A stretch of 64,000 bases of DNA. Origin: Rotaria sp. Silwood1. Lineage: Eukaryota; Rotifera; Eurotatoria; Philodinida; Philodinidae. The number at the start of each line of letters is the position of its first letter. Position 1 is the stretch's first letter. Shown here one piece after another: positions 11,231-23,990 of this stretch. The notes beneath the pieces were generated by a model that was not told where the DNA came from, did no database searches, and was given only the letters and a program-made list of their open reading frames with translations. The DNA lies in contig CAJNOP010000287.1 of the NCBI GenBank assembly GCA_905250075.1, positions 181,718 to 245,717 on the forward strand. The letters run 5' to 3'. Position numbers and translations under genes: made by a program.

Positions 11231-14200
11231 GAATTTTCATGTTAACTATGATTTTAAACAGAAGGTATCAGTTGAAAACATTATAGTTTAAGTAAAGATG
11301 ATACGCAAAAGAAAATAGCAACTAAAGCAGATAATTAGAATTCATCGAAGCTTTTGATTAGTTACCTTAGGATACATAAACCTACTTAGAGAAAGTAATG
11401 AACAATCAAATGTTATATTTCATAATTCACATATTCTCTAAACTATCTTTATTATGTGTCCACCTTTTTTTTATACAATGTCAAACAGATCTGTCCTCAT
11501 CGAATCTTACATGTATATTGAATATTAATGAAAAAAAAACGGAAAAGATTTCTATGATGATAATAAATTTATAGTCATGCTTTCATAGATAAACTAATTT
11601 ATTCATTCTAGTCATGTTAATTTTATCATTGAACGATAGACAATAAAGTTTCGTCTCAAACTGTGAGATGTTTAACTTTTTATTTGCATCTATTTCATCC
11701 AAAGAAACATGCAAAATAATGAGAGCAATTATCAATTTGAGCACTTAGAATTGTTCAAAGATTATAGAAAGATTCTCTTTTTTCTTTAAATAAGATAGAC
11801 TAGGAAATTGTATAACCTATATCAATTTCAACACAAATAAAAACAAAATATTAAGAATTGAAATTCAATAGTATCGATACCGATAACAGTGAAAAGAGTA
11901 GTCTGTAGAATATTTTTTTTGATAAGTTTATAAATCGACAGAGAAATCTTATTACATAGTATAATAGATCATTACAGTCTAATATTTACTCTATGCAATA
12001 CATCATGACATGTAAGGTTTTCAAATATGAATCTCTGTCAAAAGGTTAAATGAATTAGATGCAATTCGAGTCGATGAATATTGATCTTTTCATGTTTCTT
12101 ATTTGGCGATAATATCGAAATATTTTATTTACACTTTTTACTTCAACACTAATTCTATATATTTAATCTGTATAACAAAAACTTTCATTTCTTTGGAATT
12201 AAACAAATTATTTCGTTCTTAAAAATCTAACTATAAACATGAAAAGTGTTCAAGCCGAATATAATTATGATATTAAAGTTAACATTACTTTTTTTACAAT
12301 CAGAAAACTATATTACATTCATAAAATCTCAAGTAACAACTGTTTCACTGCTGTGTAACTCTTATGTTCAACTAAAAACAAACTATCAAAAACTAAGTTG
12401 CAATGAATCATAAATATCTTCATCTACATTTATTAGCTTAACTGTTGATATATGTGACTCTCAAATGACCTACCCTGCTTATGTACTAAATTAGAATAGA
12501 TAAAACTATAACATGAATTGTTGAGTATTCACTATTATACATAAAATAAACGAGTTACTAAGTAAAATTGTGATAAAACGTACTTTCTTAGTCTAGGCTA
12601 TCGAAATATCATTATCATTTGACTCGGGAATTATTATTCTAACTTCGATATTTAGTCTGATCGCTACTTTTATGCCATTGATAATTAGCATAGTATTCTA
12701 TGTGTTACATTATTGATGACTTACTGAGTTGTGTATGCTTATCAAGCTTGGTTTTCTCAAATGAATTGTGAAATAAGAAAGAGATTAGAAAAAGAAACTT
12801 AGGTTTCATTTTTGTAATCCTGCGAATGAAGAAAAAAAATATAACCACTCACCTATATATAATGTATTCTTGCTGTTTTAATGAAAATATTCCATCGTTT
12901 TATAGAATTGCTCGAGGCTATTACTCTCTCGCATGAGTTGTCACAGCTTCTAGCAACAAGATAATTCTTTCCTGACTAAATGCTTTTTTTTTTCAGAATC
13001 TTGACACATTCTCAAGCTAGTTGAAAATAAAATAAAGATTAATCAATAGATAACTCTTTTGTCTTGATAGTCTCGACTTCATTTATTGATTGACACATGA
13101 TCTTTAAAAAAAATGACAGATGCATCCAGAAACAAGTTACTGTTGAAAGGAAAAAAAACAAAGATGTTTTCTTTTCTTTACGTGACTGATAAGAATTTTA
13201 CACATTTTGAAGGCAAAACTATTGCCTAGTAATCAAATATTTTTCGTACTTCAAAATGTTATGTGTAGAAAATCGACATAAATTTAAACTGAATTCATAT
13301 ATAACTATGAAACATTATCTATGAGATTATGAGTTGTATTGATGATAAACAAATCCATTCTTAATAGTTTGATTAATAAATGTGAATGTATCGAAATGTA
13401 TTTATAATTTAAAAGATATTACATAACATATATACTTCGAAATTCTATGCATTACCTTATATAATATGGATACTCAATTGATTAGGTTGATATGAACATG
13501 AGTATTATCATTTTTTGTTTTTACAATTAAACTAAAAGAACTTTATTCTTGATAAATATTAATCAGATGATGTGAATTAATCTACATGTACTTCAGGTAG
13601 TTTTTAGACATGTATTAAGACAAAACAAAATTATCAAATATAATTAGATTATCGATAAAGTAATTTTGAATTTTGCAAAAAAAAGATTGACCTTCAATAA
13701 TTTTATACTATCATGGAAAATAATATCTTTTCATAACATATCGAATGGTTTATTCGTATTTACGTGTGACTTTTGATGTAGAATAATTTTTGCATAATCT
13801 ATGAATAGTTTCATGTTGACTTTAACATCTAGACGACACTTACAATTATAGACCTGCGGCTTTCAGAATATTGAAGAAAATAATTTCGGATATCTTTATG
13901 TACCATGGGATGCAAGAAGAAATAATTTTGAAACTCATAATCTTTTCAAAACATGAAAAAAATTGCTGAATATGATGTTTCTTTTCAAAGACATTTGATA
14001 AAAATAAAAAAAGTTTAATGTATAATTTGATTGAATAGGTACACGATTTTGTTTTTTTTCGACAGTGAGATATGACAAAATAATTATCTGAATCGTACCT
14101 GAAACTATAAGTCTGAAGCACATGTCAAAATCAAAATTACATGCAAACGGAACATCATTTTCATTCATTTTTGTTGAGTGATTTTCCAAGATGATAAGCT

Positions 14201-14454
14201 TTTAAATAATTAAATAGCCCCTCAGAATCTTTCCCTTCTGATTGCTGAAAGCTCCAGGTCATTAGTTATTACCATCATAGAATTATTGAGATTACGCCCA
14301 TTCCTTTTTAATTCTGACACTAATATCAGTTTGACTAACATTGATTAGACAACATTTATTTGTGTATGAGAGCTAGATTGCAAATTCGTTTTTGGGTATT
14401 AAATTTGCATACAAACTTTTATTACTTCTTTATTTGATTTACTATAATAATTAT
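11231..14454. other. AT-rich stretch, nothing recognised
   Basis: No exon chain, known repeat or RNA gene is visible. Open frames at 13846-14189 (minus) contain short plausible stretches but no signal peptide, family motif or consistent splice partners. A small hairpin (ttttacacattttgaag with its near complement) sits at about 13197-13272. Confidence 0.4.
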
Positions 14455-14845
14455 CATTCATATAAGAACTTTTCTTGAAATTGTATTTGTCATAGAATTT
14501 CATGAAAAATCAACTTTGATGCAATGTAATATACATTGATGATATCAATCGGTTTTATTCAATCTTTTCTATCATGCTTACTTAATTAACAAATGTTAAT
14601 TTGATTACTAAATAAGTTGAAATAAGCGGAATCGCACTCAATTTCTTGCAAATTAATTAATTGAGTTCCATTCTGCGTCTTCTGACTTAATGATTAAACT
14701 GACCTTTATCAATTAAGTCAAACTAACGAAAAAGATTTGATAAAGTCAATCAATATTAATAGTATATGTTATATTGTATCAAAGTTGATTTTTCATGAAA
14801 TTCTACGACAAAGTCATCTTGTAAAAGAAATTTCTTATGTGAATG
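14455..14845. repeat. Palindromic element with about 85-bp arms
   Basis: The left arm contains CATAGAATTTCATGAAAAAT followed by CAACTTTGATGCAA. The right arm contains its near-exact reverse complement at 14775-14815, and both outer parts share 'atcattcatataagaa' against 'atcattcacataagaa'. The interior of about 230 bp is AT-rich and noncoding. Confidence 0.7.
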
Positions 14846-15015
14846 ATAACGAATGTCAATACTGATACTTAGTATACTAATATTGTCGCATTTGTTCATG
14901 TCATATTTTTCTTTTATACAAAATTATTACATGAACATGCATACGCTTCATTAACTGTATCAGAACATCGATTATGTTCGAGTCACGATGATCGTTGTTT
15001 TCATTTTCAACAACA

Positions 15016-15100
15016 GATGTACTTACCGATGAAAGAAATATTGCTATTCAAGGACATATCTATGATTCAGATATCAATTCACTTGATCATTATCTAGGTA
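15016..15100 (+). other. Possible isolated exon
   Basis: After an acceptor-like 'ttttcaacaacag' the sequence reads as a clean coding stretch (DERNIAIQGHIYDSDINSLD) of about 28 codons ending before a GTAATA donor-like site. No neighbouring exon in a compatible frame was found, so this may be a gene relic. The family is unknown. Confidence 0.25.
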
Positions 15101-16572
15101 ATATAAAATCTATAATATTTATCTACATAGATTTATTGAACTGAGTCTTATTAGATTAATATCAATACAAGTAACTGGATACATAACATCTTTCCCCATC
15201 GCTAATACTAATAGAAAAGAAAGAAATTAGTAGGATTTTTTTCCAAAATAAAAGCTATTCCACTTTTTATTTTTATTTTTATAGCTTTTTTTCTTTTTAT
15301 CATAGAGGTAATTATTGACACTAACGCCAAGAATGAAACGTCGGAAATAAGACTCTAAATACATTGCTTACATTTTTATAACTTTATCTATTGTCATATG
15401 AGGCAATGATCAAAAAAAACATCGATAATGGAAAGAATTTATCAAGTAAACAAATGGAATTCTAGGTTCCGATGCAACAGAAAATGATGAGATGTCAATA
15501 TTAGATTCAACTATAAAAATTTATCATGAAATCATGAAGTAAAAAAATCATAAGTTTTTACTGACATTGAACTTTCTGTTATGAAATAAGACTCATATAA
15601 TCAATACATTAAATAAAAAGAATACATTACAAAAAAAGTATTTTTATTCTAACCATCATTCGACATTTTCCTTGTCAAACTAAAATGTGTATTCATTCAT
15701 CACTAAATGATAATAATTCAGAAATATAAAGATCTGAGAAAAATTTATTATAAATGTCATTTTTGAAATTAATTAGAAATTTAGAGAACAGTTGTTGTAA
15801 GATGAAACCAATGTTGTATTCAGCGTAGAGCCTAAGCGAATGATGTCCCTTTGAAAATCGAATTGGCTCTCCTTAAATTTAGTTTATATATGTGCCCCTA
15901 AAAATAGATGGCAACTCTCCCGAACTTTTAAATCATCACTCCAAAAGAGAAAGTCTGAATAAAACTTATCTGTAAATAAAATAACTAACAAAATATATCT
16001 AGTAATAATTTTATAGATATCATCGAATCATTATCAAATACAGTTCTAGTGAAAAATATAGGACTGACGTATATTTGAGTTTCTTTTTACAATACCAAGC
16101 ACTTAATTCAATTCAAATAATGGTTTAAAATGGACAATGTAGTTGTCTATCAAATATATTCCATATTGAAGTTTTATAGAGAAATGATGAGAGAACGATA
16201 TCTGAAAAAACAAACATGGTAGTTTTTAGATTTCAGAAGATTGTGTGAAAATAAATTTGTAAAGAAAACCATTTTCACCTTCAAGCCGTATTCTAATTTT
16301 CTCACACAAAGAATGTTTTGTGAGTTCAGTCAGACACACGTGTATATAAATCGAAAAACTTTATAATGATATTTTCAAGTATGGAAACGTTGTTATAGCT
16401 CTTGACTTTTGAAAATATGAGAGATTTAAAATATACTTTTCTAAGAGATTATAATAGCAGTATGATGTTAAATTATCATCGAAGAAACTAGAGCTAGAGA
16501 TATGATTATAGAACAAGTAAATGATTTCACATTTAACAATTTCTCTCATTTATTTTTTATGTTCTACAACAA

Positions 16573-16806
16573 TTAAGGTACAATAAAATCAACATGACGA
16601 TTGAACTTTTCCTTGTAATACTTATTCACGAAGGTATTAACGTGACAGAAAAAGAATAACGGCATTGTGAATCCAGTCGAACCAACAAAGAGTGTTCGAG
16701 AGTTAAAGAAAATAAAATCCTGAATAAAATAAGGGGTTGCCGTATTTCCGACGATGTTTTCTCCAAAAATTAGAAGTATCACAAGCAAATGCGCTTTTTT
16801 AGCCAT
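16573..16806 (-). CDS. Possible small secreted protein, 77 aa
   Basis: An ATG-initiated frame begins MAKKAHLLVILLIF, a short basic start followed by a hydrophobic core resembling a signal peptide. It continues with a moderately hydrophobic chain holding a single cysteine and ends VDFIVP. No homologous family is recognised and there is no second supporting signal. A chance frame in AT-rich DNA is a real alternative. Confidence 0.25.
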   Translation of the reverse strand: MAKKAHLLVILLIFGENIVGNTATPYFIQDFIFFNSRTLFVGSTGFTMPLFFFCHVNTFVNKYYKEKFNRHVDFIVP

Positions 16807-19800
16807 GCTATGATTACTTTCTCTTTGTGATGCTGATAAATTATGAAGAGAAAGTCGTATAATATACGATGATTCCTCATTTTATTCAGGACTTTGTGTT
16901 GTTTAAGATGGTACTATTTAACAAGTCATTTTTCACACGATCTTCTAGAACCTGAAAACTACTGCGTCTGATTTTTCACAAGTTTTCCTCTCAAATACTA
17001 TCAATCAAATTTCGGTTTGGAATGCATTTGATAGAAAACTCTATTGGCTGTTTAACACGCATGCTATTAATTAGGTCGAAAGAAAAAACAGATGAAAAAA
17101 GCTTATTTTAAAATTTTCGATCAGCAAGATGAAGACATTTTATTGCATGCAAATCAAGTGAGAGACATATAAGTACACCAATAAGGCATTATAGTGCATG
17201 AAAACTATTCTAGAACCAAACTAACGATAAGACAATTTTTTTTTTTATGTGCATGAGTGTGGATGGCCTTGTGAAGTGTGCATGCAGATATCAGTCTTCT
17301 GTTTTACACCTTTGTCTTAACAGAGTCACTTAATGACATGTGGAACATTTTCAACGTTTTTCTTACTATTTTTTCTTTTGACCAAATCGATACATATTGT
17401 TTAAACCGTTAGTCACATTTGAATCAAAGACATGGTATCCTAACGATAAAAAGTCAAAAGTTCATTGGTGTGATATTTTTCAACCAGCACTGTGTATAAC
17501 TATCAAATAAATAAAGTAGAAAACTTTTCTTGAAGAATATATTATTCTTATATAAAGATAAAACTTCCAGTTGTTGTCTATTTTTATTCACATATCGTGA
17601 TTGAAATAAACGAAGAAAAATAGTAACAATAAAGAAATTCATTATTTTATCTGCAAGATATTGATACAGACAATCATTAGTATCTTTTTCTTCGATATTT
17701 TACCAACCAATTTCTTTCATATGATAAACTATTATAAAAAGCAAGAAAGATTACAATGTGATTATTCAATAACGAAGAGTAATAATTAATTCGAACAATG
17801 TTGCCTGAAGCTGCATCAAGAAGAACAGCATGTGCAATATCTCGACCAGCAAGATCCAATAGCACCAACTGTACTCATTTCATATCTATCAAAGAAGCAG
17901 AAAAGAAATTATTTCAACTATTGAGAGTCATTTGATATAGTAAATCGGATGATGAAGAAAGTTCTCAGAACTTCGGTATATCTATTTAGGGAAACGATAG
18001 AATATCATCATTATCAGTCACTTTTTAGATATCTTTTCGAAGCAAGCAATAGGTATTGCATTGATTTCCTTCGTTGCCATCCTTGCTAAACTGTTGTAGC
18101 TACTGATTATCCAGTCTATCTGGAATACATCTGAATAACTAAGAGCTTGAAAGCCTAATCTAAGGTGAGAACACTTGGCGAGTCTTAACTTCGTTTCTTT
18201 CACTTCTAATTAAATCACAGCATTATTTTACATCTTGCTTAAAAGACCATGATTGACACTATATCGGACTAGGTCGATGATGATATGTTTATGTTCGATA
18301 ACTTTTTTTATTCGTAAATATAAACATTTATCATTAATATTGATAGAATTACTAGCCTCTCTAGAAATCACTAGATGTCAAATACTGATTCGAATGTCAT
18401 GACATGATTGGATGTGGATGTGGATAAGGTGGGTAAAATCCGACACCCATACTCACATCCTTCTCAAATGCGTATTTTGATTCGTAAAAAAACGTTTTTT
18501 TTATTGATTTTGTCTTGCTGAGTATAGAGTTCTGACACTGCTTCTAACTATGAATGAAAGCAAATTAGAGGTTTGTGAAAGATCATAGTTTATTGACTAG
18601 TTTTCTTTTCTTCAGTTTATTTTCTCTTGCTGTTCATGCTGCCGGCTAGTAAATGAGACATATACAAACAACAGAACGTCGCAAACTTTTTATTCAGAAT
18701 CTATAGTGTCGGAAAGGACATGAAGAATGGATCTTTCAATATTTTGCGATTATTTTGATTGTATTTCAAAGTAGAGAGTTCCTTTTCACTGGAGATTCAT
18801 TATTGAACCTCGTACGATTTTCTTGTTTTTTTCACAATTTAGAAACACCTGGTATTTTTTCGATGGACAGCATCATAGATTGTTGCAAGATGGATAACTT
18901 CTGAAAAGAATTTTGTTTTTGTTTTTTACAGCTCGTTTTCACTATCGAGCCATCGTGGCGTTGATTTGACTCGATTTCAATCCATAACCCAAAGAAACTC
19001 ATGCCAAACTGAGTAGTCTAAAAGAATAAGACCTTGACTATCAGGTGACTAATGGAGTTTGCCGATGAAGAATGAAATCTTGTCCCGTGATCATTCTTGT
19101 GCTGATTAATAAATGTGCGCACTCGCTGAACTCTATTGAAATGTTTCATATTTTTCAAACACTCTTTCTTCGGAATTAAACATTGCAGAAGACAACTCTG
19201 TAATATATTGGAGTTTTCGCCCATGGTTGTATGCTAGTATGAAGTATGACAGTGATGTGGTCTGGATGAAGACGAAGTGTCTGAGTGACGATATGAATTT
19301 GGTGTCAGTATTTGTATCTGAGTTTGTACCTTGATACAGATGTGCGACTCAAGAGAATATATACCCACATTTGCGGCAGCACCCACACACACCCGTCCAC
19401 ACCCAACTAGATCTAGACCTGCATACAATGGGATAAATTCATTTCTTTCGATGTATATTCGAATAAATTCACCTAAAGTTTCAGTACTGTATGCAATGTG
19501 AATTCTTTTATTCAATTTTATAGAAGAAACGTTCAAGTAAGTCGATTATTTATCAACAAAATGGAGAACAACACATTTCTTAACAGCGATTCGTGCTCGA
19601 CTCAACATAAACGTTCATGGCAGATTTGTGGGAAGCAGTAGACTAATATTAACGGCTTCTCAATGATCGAGCTAAACACTGTTGGTCTTCTTCTTATGGG
19701 AATATCTGAAAGCAAATATCTAGAAAATAACAGAATAAGATCTGAACGATTTAAAGAATAGAATAACGAAAGATATGGATACATTAAACGAAGAAACATT

Positions 19801-20275
19801 GTCTAATCTTTTTCTAGAAAGTGTAAAACACTTAAATTTTTATATTGAAGTAAAAAATAGAGGTTTTGAGTAGTTTTTATAAAAGTTACTTTTATGAATA
19901 AAAATCTACTACCCTCCTATTCCAAATAAAAAAAATACTAGACCAAGATTGATTTACAATAGAGTTACACGCATTTAATCAGTAATCATCACTTTCAGAC
20001 AACCTGTACGAAAGAATTCGATTACTTCTTTGTTAGTCTTATCAATAGGTTAAGGAAATCTTGTTGTTTGCCAACGGCTAATAATCACGTTTATTTTAAG
20101 AAGAAAACGTGAGCATTCATATGAGAAAATAAGCTGTTAGCGCAATCCCTTGCGGGATTAAAAATGTGAAACACGATGGATCTGTTGTTACTAATTAAAT
20201 GGAAATCGTTTTGTTCCATTTCTTTGCAATACATTTGTAGCTAACCGTTTATCTGATGCTTTAGGACTAGTTTCT
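16807..20275. other. Gene-poor stretch with small coding-like fragments
   Basis: A short minus-strand stretch at about 17790-17868 (LVLLDLAGRDIAHAVLLDAA) looks coding but is preceded by an in-frame TGA and has no partner. 18018-18203 (minus) is another coding-like frame without motif. The rest holds degenerate telomere-like tracts (18410-18460 and about 19370-19410) and AT-rich sequence. Confidence 0.35.
18410..18460. repeat. Short telomere-like palindrome
   Basis: GGATGTGGATGTGGATAAGG, then GGGTAAAATCC, then GACACCCATACTCACATCC. The order is G arm, short spacer, C arm, as in the longer tracts. Confidence 0.6.
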
Positions 20276-20435
20276 CTGTCACGGTCTGTGATAGGTCCAA
20301 AGCTTGTCTGTCACGGTCTGTGACGGGTCCAAAGGCTGTCTGTCACGGTCTGTGATGGGCCCAGACCCTGTCTGTCACGGTCTGTGATGGGCCCAAACCC
20401 TGTCTGTCACGGTCTGTGGGGGGGGGGGGGGGGGG
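20276..20435. repeat. 32-bp minisatellite (4.5 units) running into a poly-G tract
   Basis: The unit CTGTCACGGTCTGTGATGGG followed by about 12 further bases repeats with a period of exactly 32 at 20276, 20308, 20340 and 20372, plus a 15-base partial unit. It then dissolves into a run of about 18 G. The units differ by only a few substitutions. The poly-G end and upstream 'agcgcaatcccttgcggg' hairpin have a looser counterpart at 28643-28918. Confidence 0.9.
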
Positions 20436-20925
20436 TCCAAATTTCTACCCCTAAACACTTCAACACTCCTTTCAGATCGTATTTCACAAAAGGACACAGA
20501 GAAGAAAGGCAGTCATATCTTGGTTTATTCTTATCTGCAGTAAGACGTTCAAAAAAAAACTTCGTATCCTTTCTTTCCAACTTGAAAATGACAGTTTACA
20601 TAGAATAGATCAAAGGATTCGAAAGATAACTGACGAAATAGAGAGAAATACGAAAGAAATGACAAAAACATGAATGACACAAAGAAAAGAAGAAAAATAC
20701 CATATATCTTACATATAGTAGCTAATGAATAATTAGTTTATTTCCTCGCTTACATCCTAAATTTTTCTCTGTTCTTCAAAATAATAATGTGTGCTGGTAG
20801 TCGTCATCAAATATAAAGAGTTTGCTAACGACGAGTGATGATTCTATTCTTGTCTGGATGCTCGGCGACGAAGGCGTAACTGTGAGTTTGGATGCAGTGT
20901 GGATACCGATGAGCGCTCTTGGTTT

Positions 20926-21500
20926 ATGCACACGCACACCAGAGATGTCCATCACGGCGCTGCCACTGCCGTGGTGGCGGTGGCGGCGCGGCAGCGGCAG
21001 GTTTTCTAAAAAATCACCGCAGCAACGGCGCGGTAGCGGCAGATTTTTTAAAAAGTCATCGCGGCAGCGGCGCGGTAGCGGCAGGCTTTTTAAAAAACCA
21101 TCGTGGCAGCGGCAGGATTTTTTTGGAGGACATTGAAAAACTGTATGAATTTAATAGAATTTCAGGATTTACAAATGAAACGTCCTGATATTGAATAAAT
21201 CTGATGGACTAGTACCCATATCTCTGGTCAAATATAGTCACAGCAGTGAAATTAGAAACACTTTTTTGAAAACCGTCACGGCAGCGGCGCGGCGGCAGCA
21301 CGTTTATTTTATAATTCATCGTGGCAGTGGCGTGGCAGCGGCGCGGCAGCGTTTCTTTTATAAGTCATCGCGGTGCGGCAGCGTCGCGGCAACATTTTTT
21401 TATAAACCGTCACGGTGCGGCAGCTTTTTTTCTAAGGCCGCGGCGCGGTAGCGGCAGATTTTCAGCCGCGATAGACATCTCTGACGCACACCTACATCCT
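20926..21500. repeat. GC-rich 42-bp tandem repeat region within an inverted-repeat frame
   Basis: Units such as GCGCGGTAGCGGCAGATTTT + TTAAAAAGTCATCGCGGCAGCG repeat three times with 42-bp period at about 20975-21115, then recur in scrambled form from 21270 to 21465. The flanks 'agagatgtccatcacgg' (about 20940) and the reverse complement of 'ccgcgatagacatctct' (about 21465) match, so the whole is bounded by an inverted repeat. Period 42 is divisible by 3, so several frames stay open and give a 14-residue Arg/Gly/Ser/Lys repeat. That openness is a by-product of the period, not evidence of a gene. Confidence 0.82.
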
Positions 21501-21942
21501 GTAAATAATATCCAACAGGCTCAGCTTTATTATCTTTGTCGGATTTCAGCTTAGTGGCAACACCATGGTTTTTAGACTCGCACAACCCAAAAAATCGTGA
21601 AAACTTGGAATTCTGCTTTCGAATCTCGAGAAAGGCGCTTATCTTCAGTATGTGATTACTATTGATTAACAAGTAAGAAAAGATTAAAGTTTCTTAAGAA
21701 ATAATAGTAAAATTAAAATATAATTTCCATGTAAAAAAGACCCCAAAAACCCGATTTTTAATCGATTTTTCCAACTATTTTAACATGGAAAAGGTCTCTA
21801 TTTTATTTAATTACATCTTATCGTTTATAAATAAGCACAACAATTGTAATAATCGATTAAAATTGAGCTGAAACCAGTTTATGAGGATATGCAACATGAC
21901 TACTGTGCAACGAAAATATAATTATAACCGATTAATATTGAG

Positions 21943-22177
21943 CGTGAGTATGGATATGAATCTGAATGTGTGGATGAGAAGTTGAATATCCATGTAGCTC
22001 TTGGAGTGGTTGCTGATGTTGCTAGAAATTTGAATCCGCGTGAGGGTTTCGATGTGATCATTCATTTGGTTGCTAATTTTCTTATGGTGGATATTAGTAT
22101 GAGTGCGGCTGTCTATGTAGCCATTGTTATGAGCATGTATGTGATTGTGGGTGTTCTTTTAACTTCTACCCATACCC
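21943..22177. repeat. Heavily decayed telomere-like tract
   Basis: About 200 bases of G/T-rich sequence with recurring GTGAGTATGGATATG, GTGTGGATGAG and GTGGATATTAGTATGAGTG words end in GTGGGTGTTC, spacer, CTACCCATACCC. The order is again G arm, spacer, C arm, with a long left arm. The open frame across it reflects loss of stop codons in G/T-rich repeats. Confidence 0.5.
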
Positions 22178-22344
22178 TTTCTTTTTCTAAATTTTTTCAA
22201 TAAAGACGATTTCTTTACAAGAACTAGTAAGTTGGATCTTTTCTTATTCGAAATCTTTATTTAATACAACCGAAAGGCTTCCTAAGTCGTATAACGCTAT
22301 TACTGCCTTTAGGAATACAAAATTTGCTGTACAGTTCGATTTTT

Positions 22345-22444
22345 NNNNNNNNNNNNNNNNNNNNNNNNNNNNNNNNNNNNNNNNNNNNNNNNNNNNNNNN
22401 NNNNNNNNNNNNNNNNNNNNNNNNNNNNNNNNNNNNNNNNNNNN
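22345..22444. other. Assembly gap, 100 N
   Basis: Exactly 100 N, a scaffold gap of unknown real size. Confidence 0.99.
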
Positions 22445-22654
22445 GTCTCAAGAAAGAATGAGACAAATATCATTATCATGTTTACAACATGATCAAGTTG
22501 AACGAAAGTCTTATCACGAATTAAAATATTCATTATTTTTGGAGAAAATGAATAGTCTAGAGCTAAAGAATATTGAATAGAAATAAAACAATACACATGA
22601 TACAATTAATCTATCAAAATGCAATTAAAACAAAAAATGTGTTGTGCTGTTATG

Positions 22655-22785
22655 CCGCGGCATGAGAACGGCAGGGCGTCATAGTGGCTGAACGGCAGGG
22701 CGGCATGAGAACGGCAGAGAGGCATAGCGACAGAGCGGCATAGCGTCCGAGCAGCTGAACGGCAGAGTGGTCGGTCGACCGGCAC
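22655..22785. repeat. GC-rich degenerate tandem repeat
   Basis: Words GGCATGAGAACGGCAGGGCG, GGCTGAACGGCAGGGCGGCA and GGCATAGCGACAGAGCGGCA repeat imperfectly with roughly 20-bp spacing. The GC content contrasts sharply with the AT-rich flanks, as in the 21-kb repeat. Confidence 0.7.
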
Positions 22786-23639
22786 ACATTTTGAAATGTT
22801 CCCTTACACGAACCGAGATGAGACAATGTCAATTCATTTCAATGAATAGGTTGAACAAAGCATTAAAATGAATAGATACCGATGAACTGACGACGCTAAG
22901 TAAACTACAATGAATGATATACACTAGCTTTCATTGTATTCAATGCATTATTGACGGTTCAAAGATTAATTAGAATGCAATGACTTGATTTATCGTCAGC
23001 CTATGTAAGTGATCGGCATGCGACATGCAACAGATTTAGTAGTGTATTGCATTATTTCATTATCTATCGCAAAAAGATGATCAAAACAGAATGGATGTTT
23101 ATATGATCAAATATTTGATCATATTTAGGATATTGAAATCGATGAAATATGTTAACCATCCCATCCAATAGGACCATTTCGAATAGTCTTGGAACATTTA
23201 TGGGGAGAAGAAGTCAGCCTGCAATATTGCCGAAATTGCGCAAGAAAATGATTCAGAGTTATACGAGACGATAATTCCAAGCTCTGAAATCGAGTAGAAA
23301 ACTTGTAGAAAATTTCTGTTTCTGACAGAGAACCTCCGAAAATCGATAGAAAATCGAAGCAGTACATCAAGTGGAGAGAGCGAAGGACTTTTTCGATGAC
23401 TTCTGACCATCTTTGAACGACAAAGACGGGATTTTAATGGGAAGACACAGAAAAAAATCTGAGATCTCCATGTCTCAAATACTGCTTTCAAGAAATTGTC
23501 GCAATTTCCTGAAGCTGACGGTTTCCTTTTCGTGTGGTCCGACATGGATGTTTCAACACTATGATACAAGTGAAATGTGTGTCTAAATTTCTTCTCATTC
23601 TTGATATTAAGAATGTACTTCTAAACATTCGATTTTGAA

Positions 23640-23735
23640 TCGATACTCGGCGGCTCGACTCGACTCGGCTCGAGTCGAGTCGAGTCAGATGTTTTTTAGA
23701 TGCATGTCGAGTCGAGTCGAGTCGAGTTGAATTTT
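23640..23735. repeat. GAGTC pentanucleotide repeat in inverted arrangement
   Basis: CTCGACTCGACTCGGCTCGAGTCGAGTCGAGTC, an 18-base spacer, then GTCGAGTCGAGTCGAGTCGAG. The first block itself flips from GACTC to GAGTC, making a small palindrome. It lies directly beside the 23.76-kb telomere-like tract. Confidence 0.85.
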
Positions 23736-23756
23736 TTTGACTCGTTTCGGTCTCTA

Positions 23757-23990
23757 GTGTGGGTGTAGGTGTTCTGTTCACACATAACCACACAATACAT
23801 ATCCACATACCCACATACCCACACCCACTCACACCCACAGTCACCCGCACCTACACCCACACCCACACCCACACACCCACACCCACACACCCACACCCAC
23901 ACCCACACTCACCCACACCCCACACCCACACTCACCCATACCCCACACCCACACTCACCCACACCCCACACCCATACGCACCCACGCCCT
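23757..23990. repeat. Telomere-like palindrome, long C arm
   Basis: A short G arm (GTGTGGGTGTAGGTG), a spacer of about 40 bases, then about 180 bases of CCCACA-type repeat with interspersed CACTCACCCACACCC units of 24-25 bp. Frames called across it are only Pro-Thr or Gly-Val dipeptide repeats. Confidence 0.9.

Noticed and set aside
16361-16549. 62-codon frame just downstream of the small secreted ORF
   Set aside because: AT-rich, Tyr/Ser/Phe-biased, with no signal or motif. Probably chance.
20276-20418. CRISPR-like appearance of a 32-bp repeat
   Set aside because: The units are directly contiguous with no unique spacers, and the sequence is eukaryotic. It is a minisatellite.
20822-21451. 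Arg/Gly-rich proteins in three frames
   Set aside because: Produced by a 42-bp tandem repeat whose period is divisible by three. All frames are equally open.
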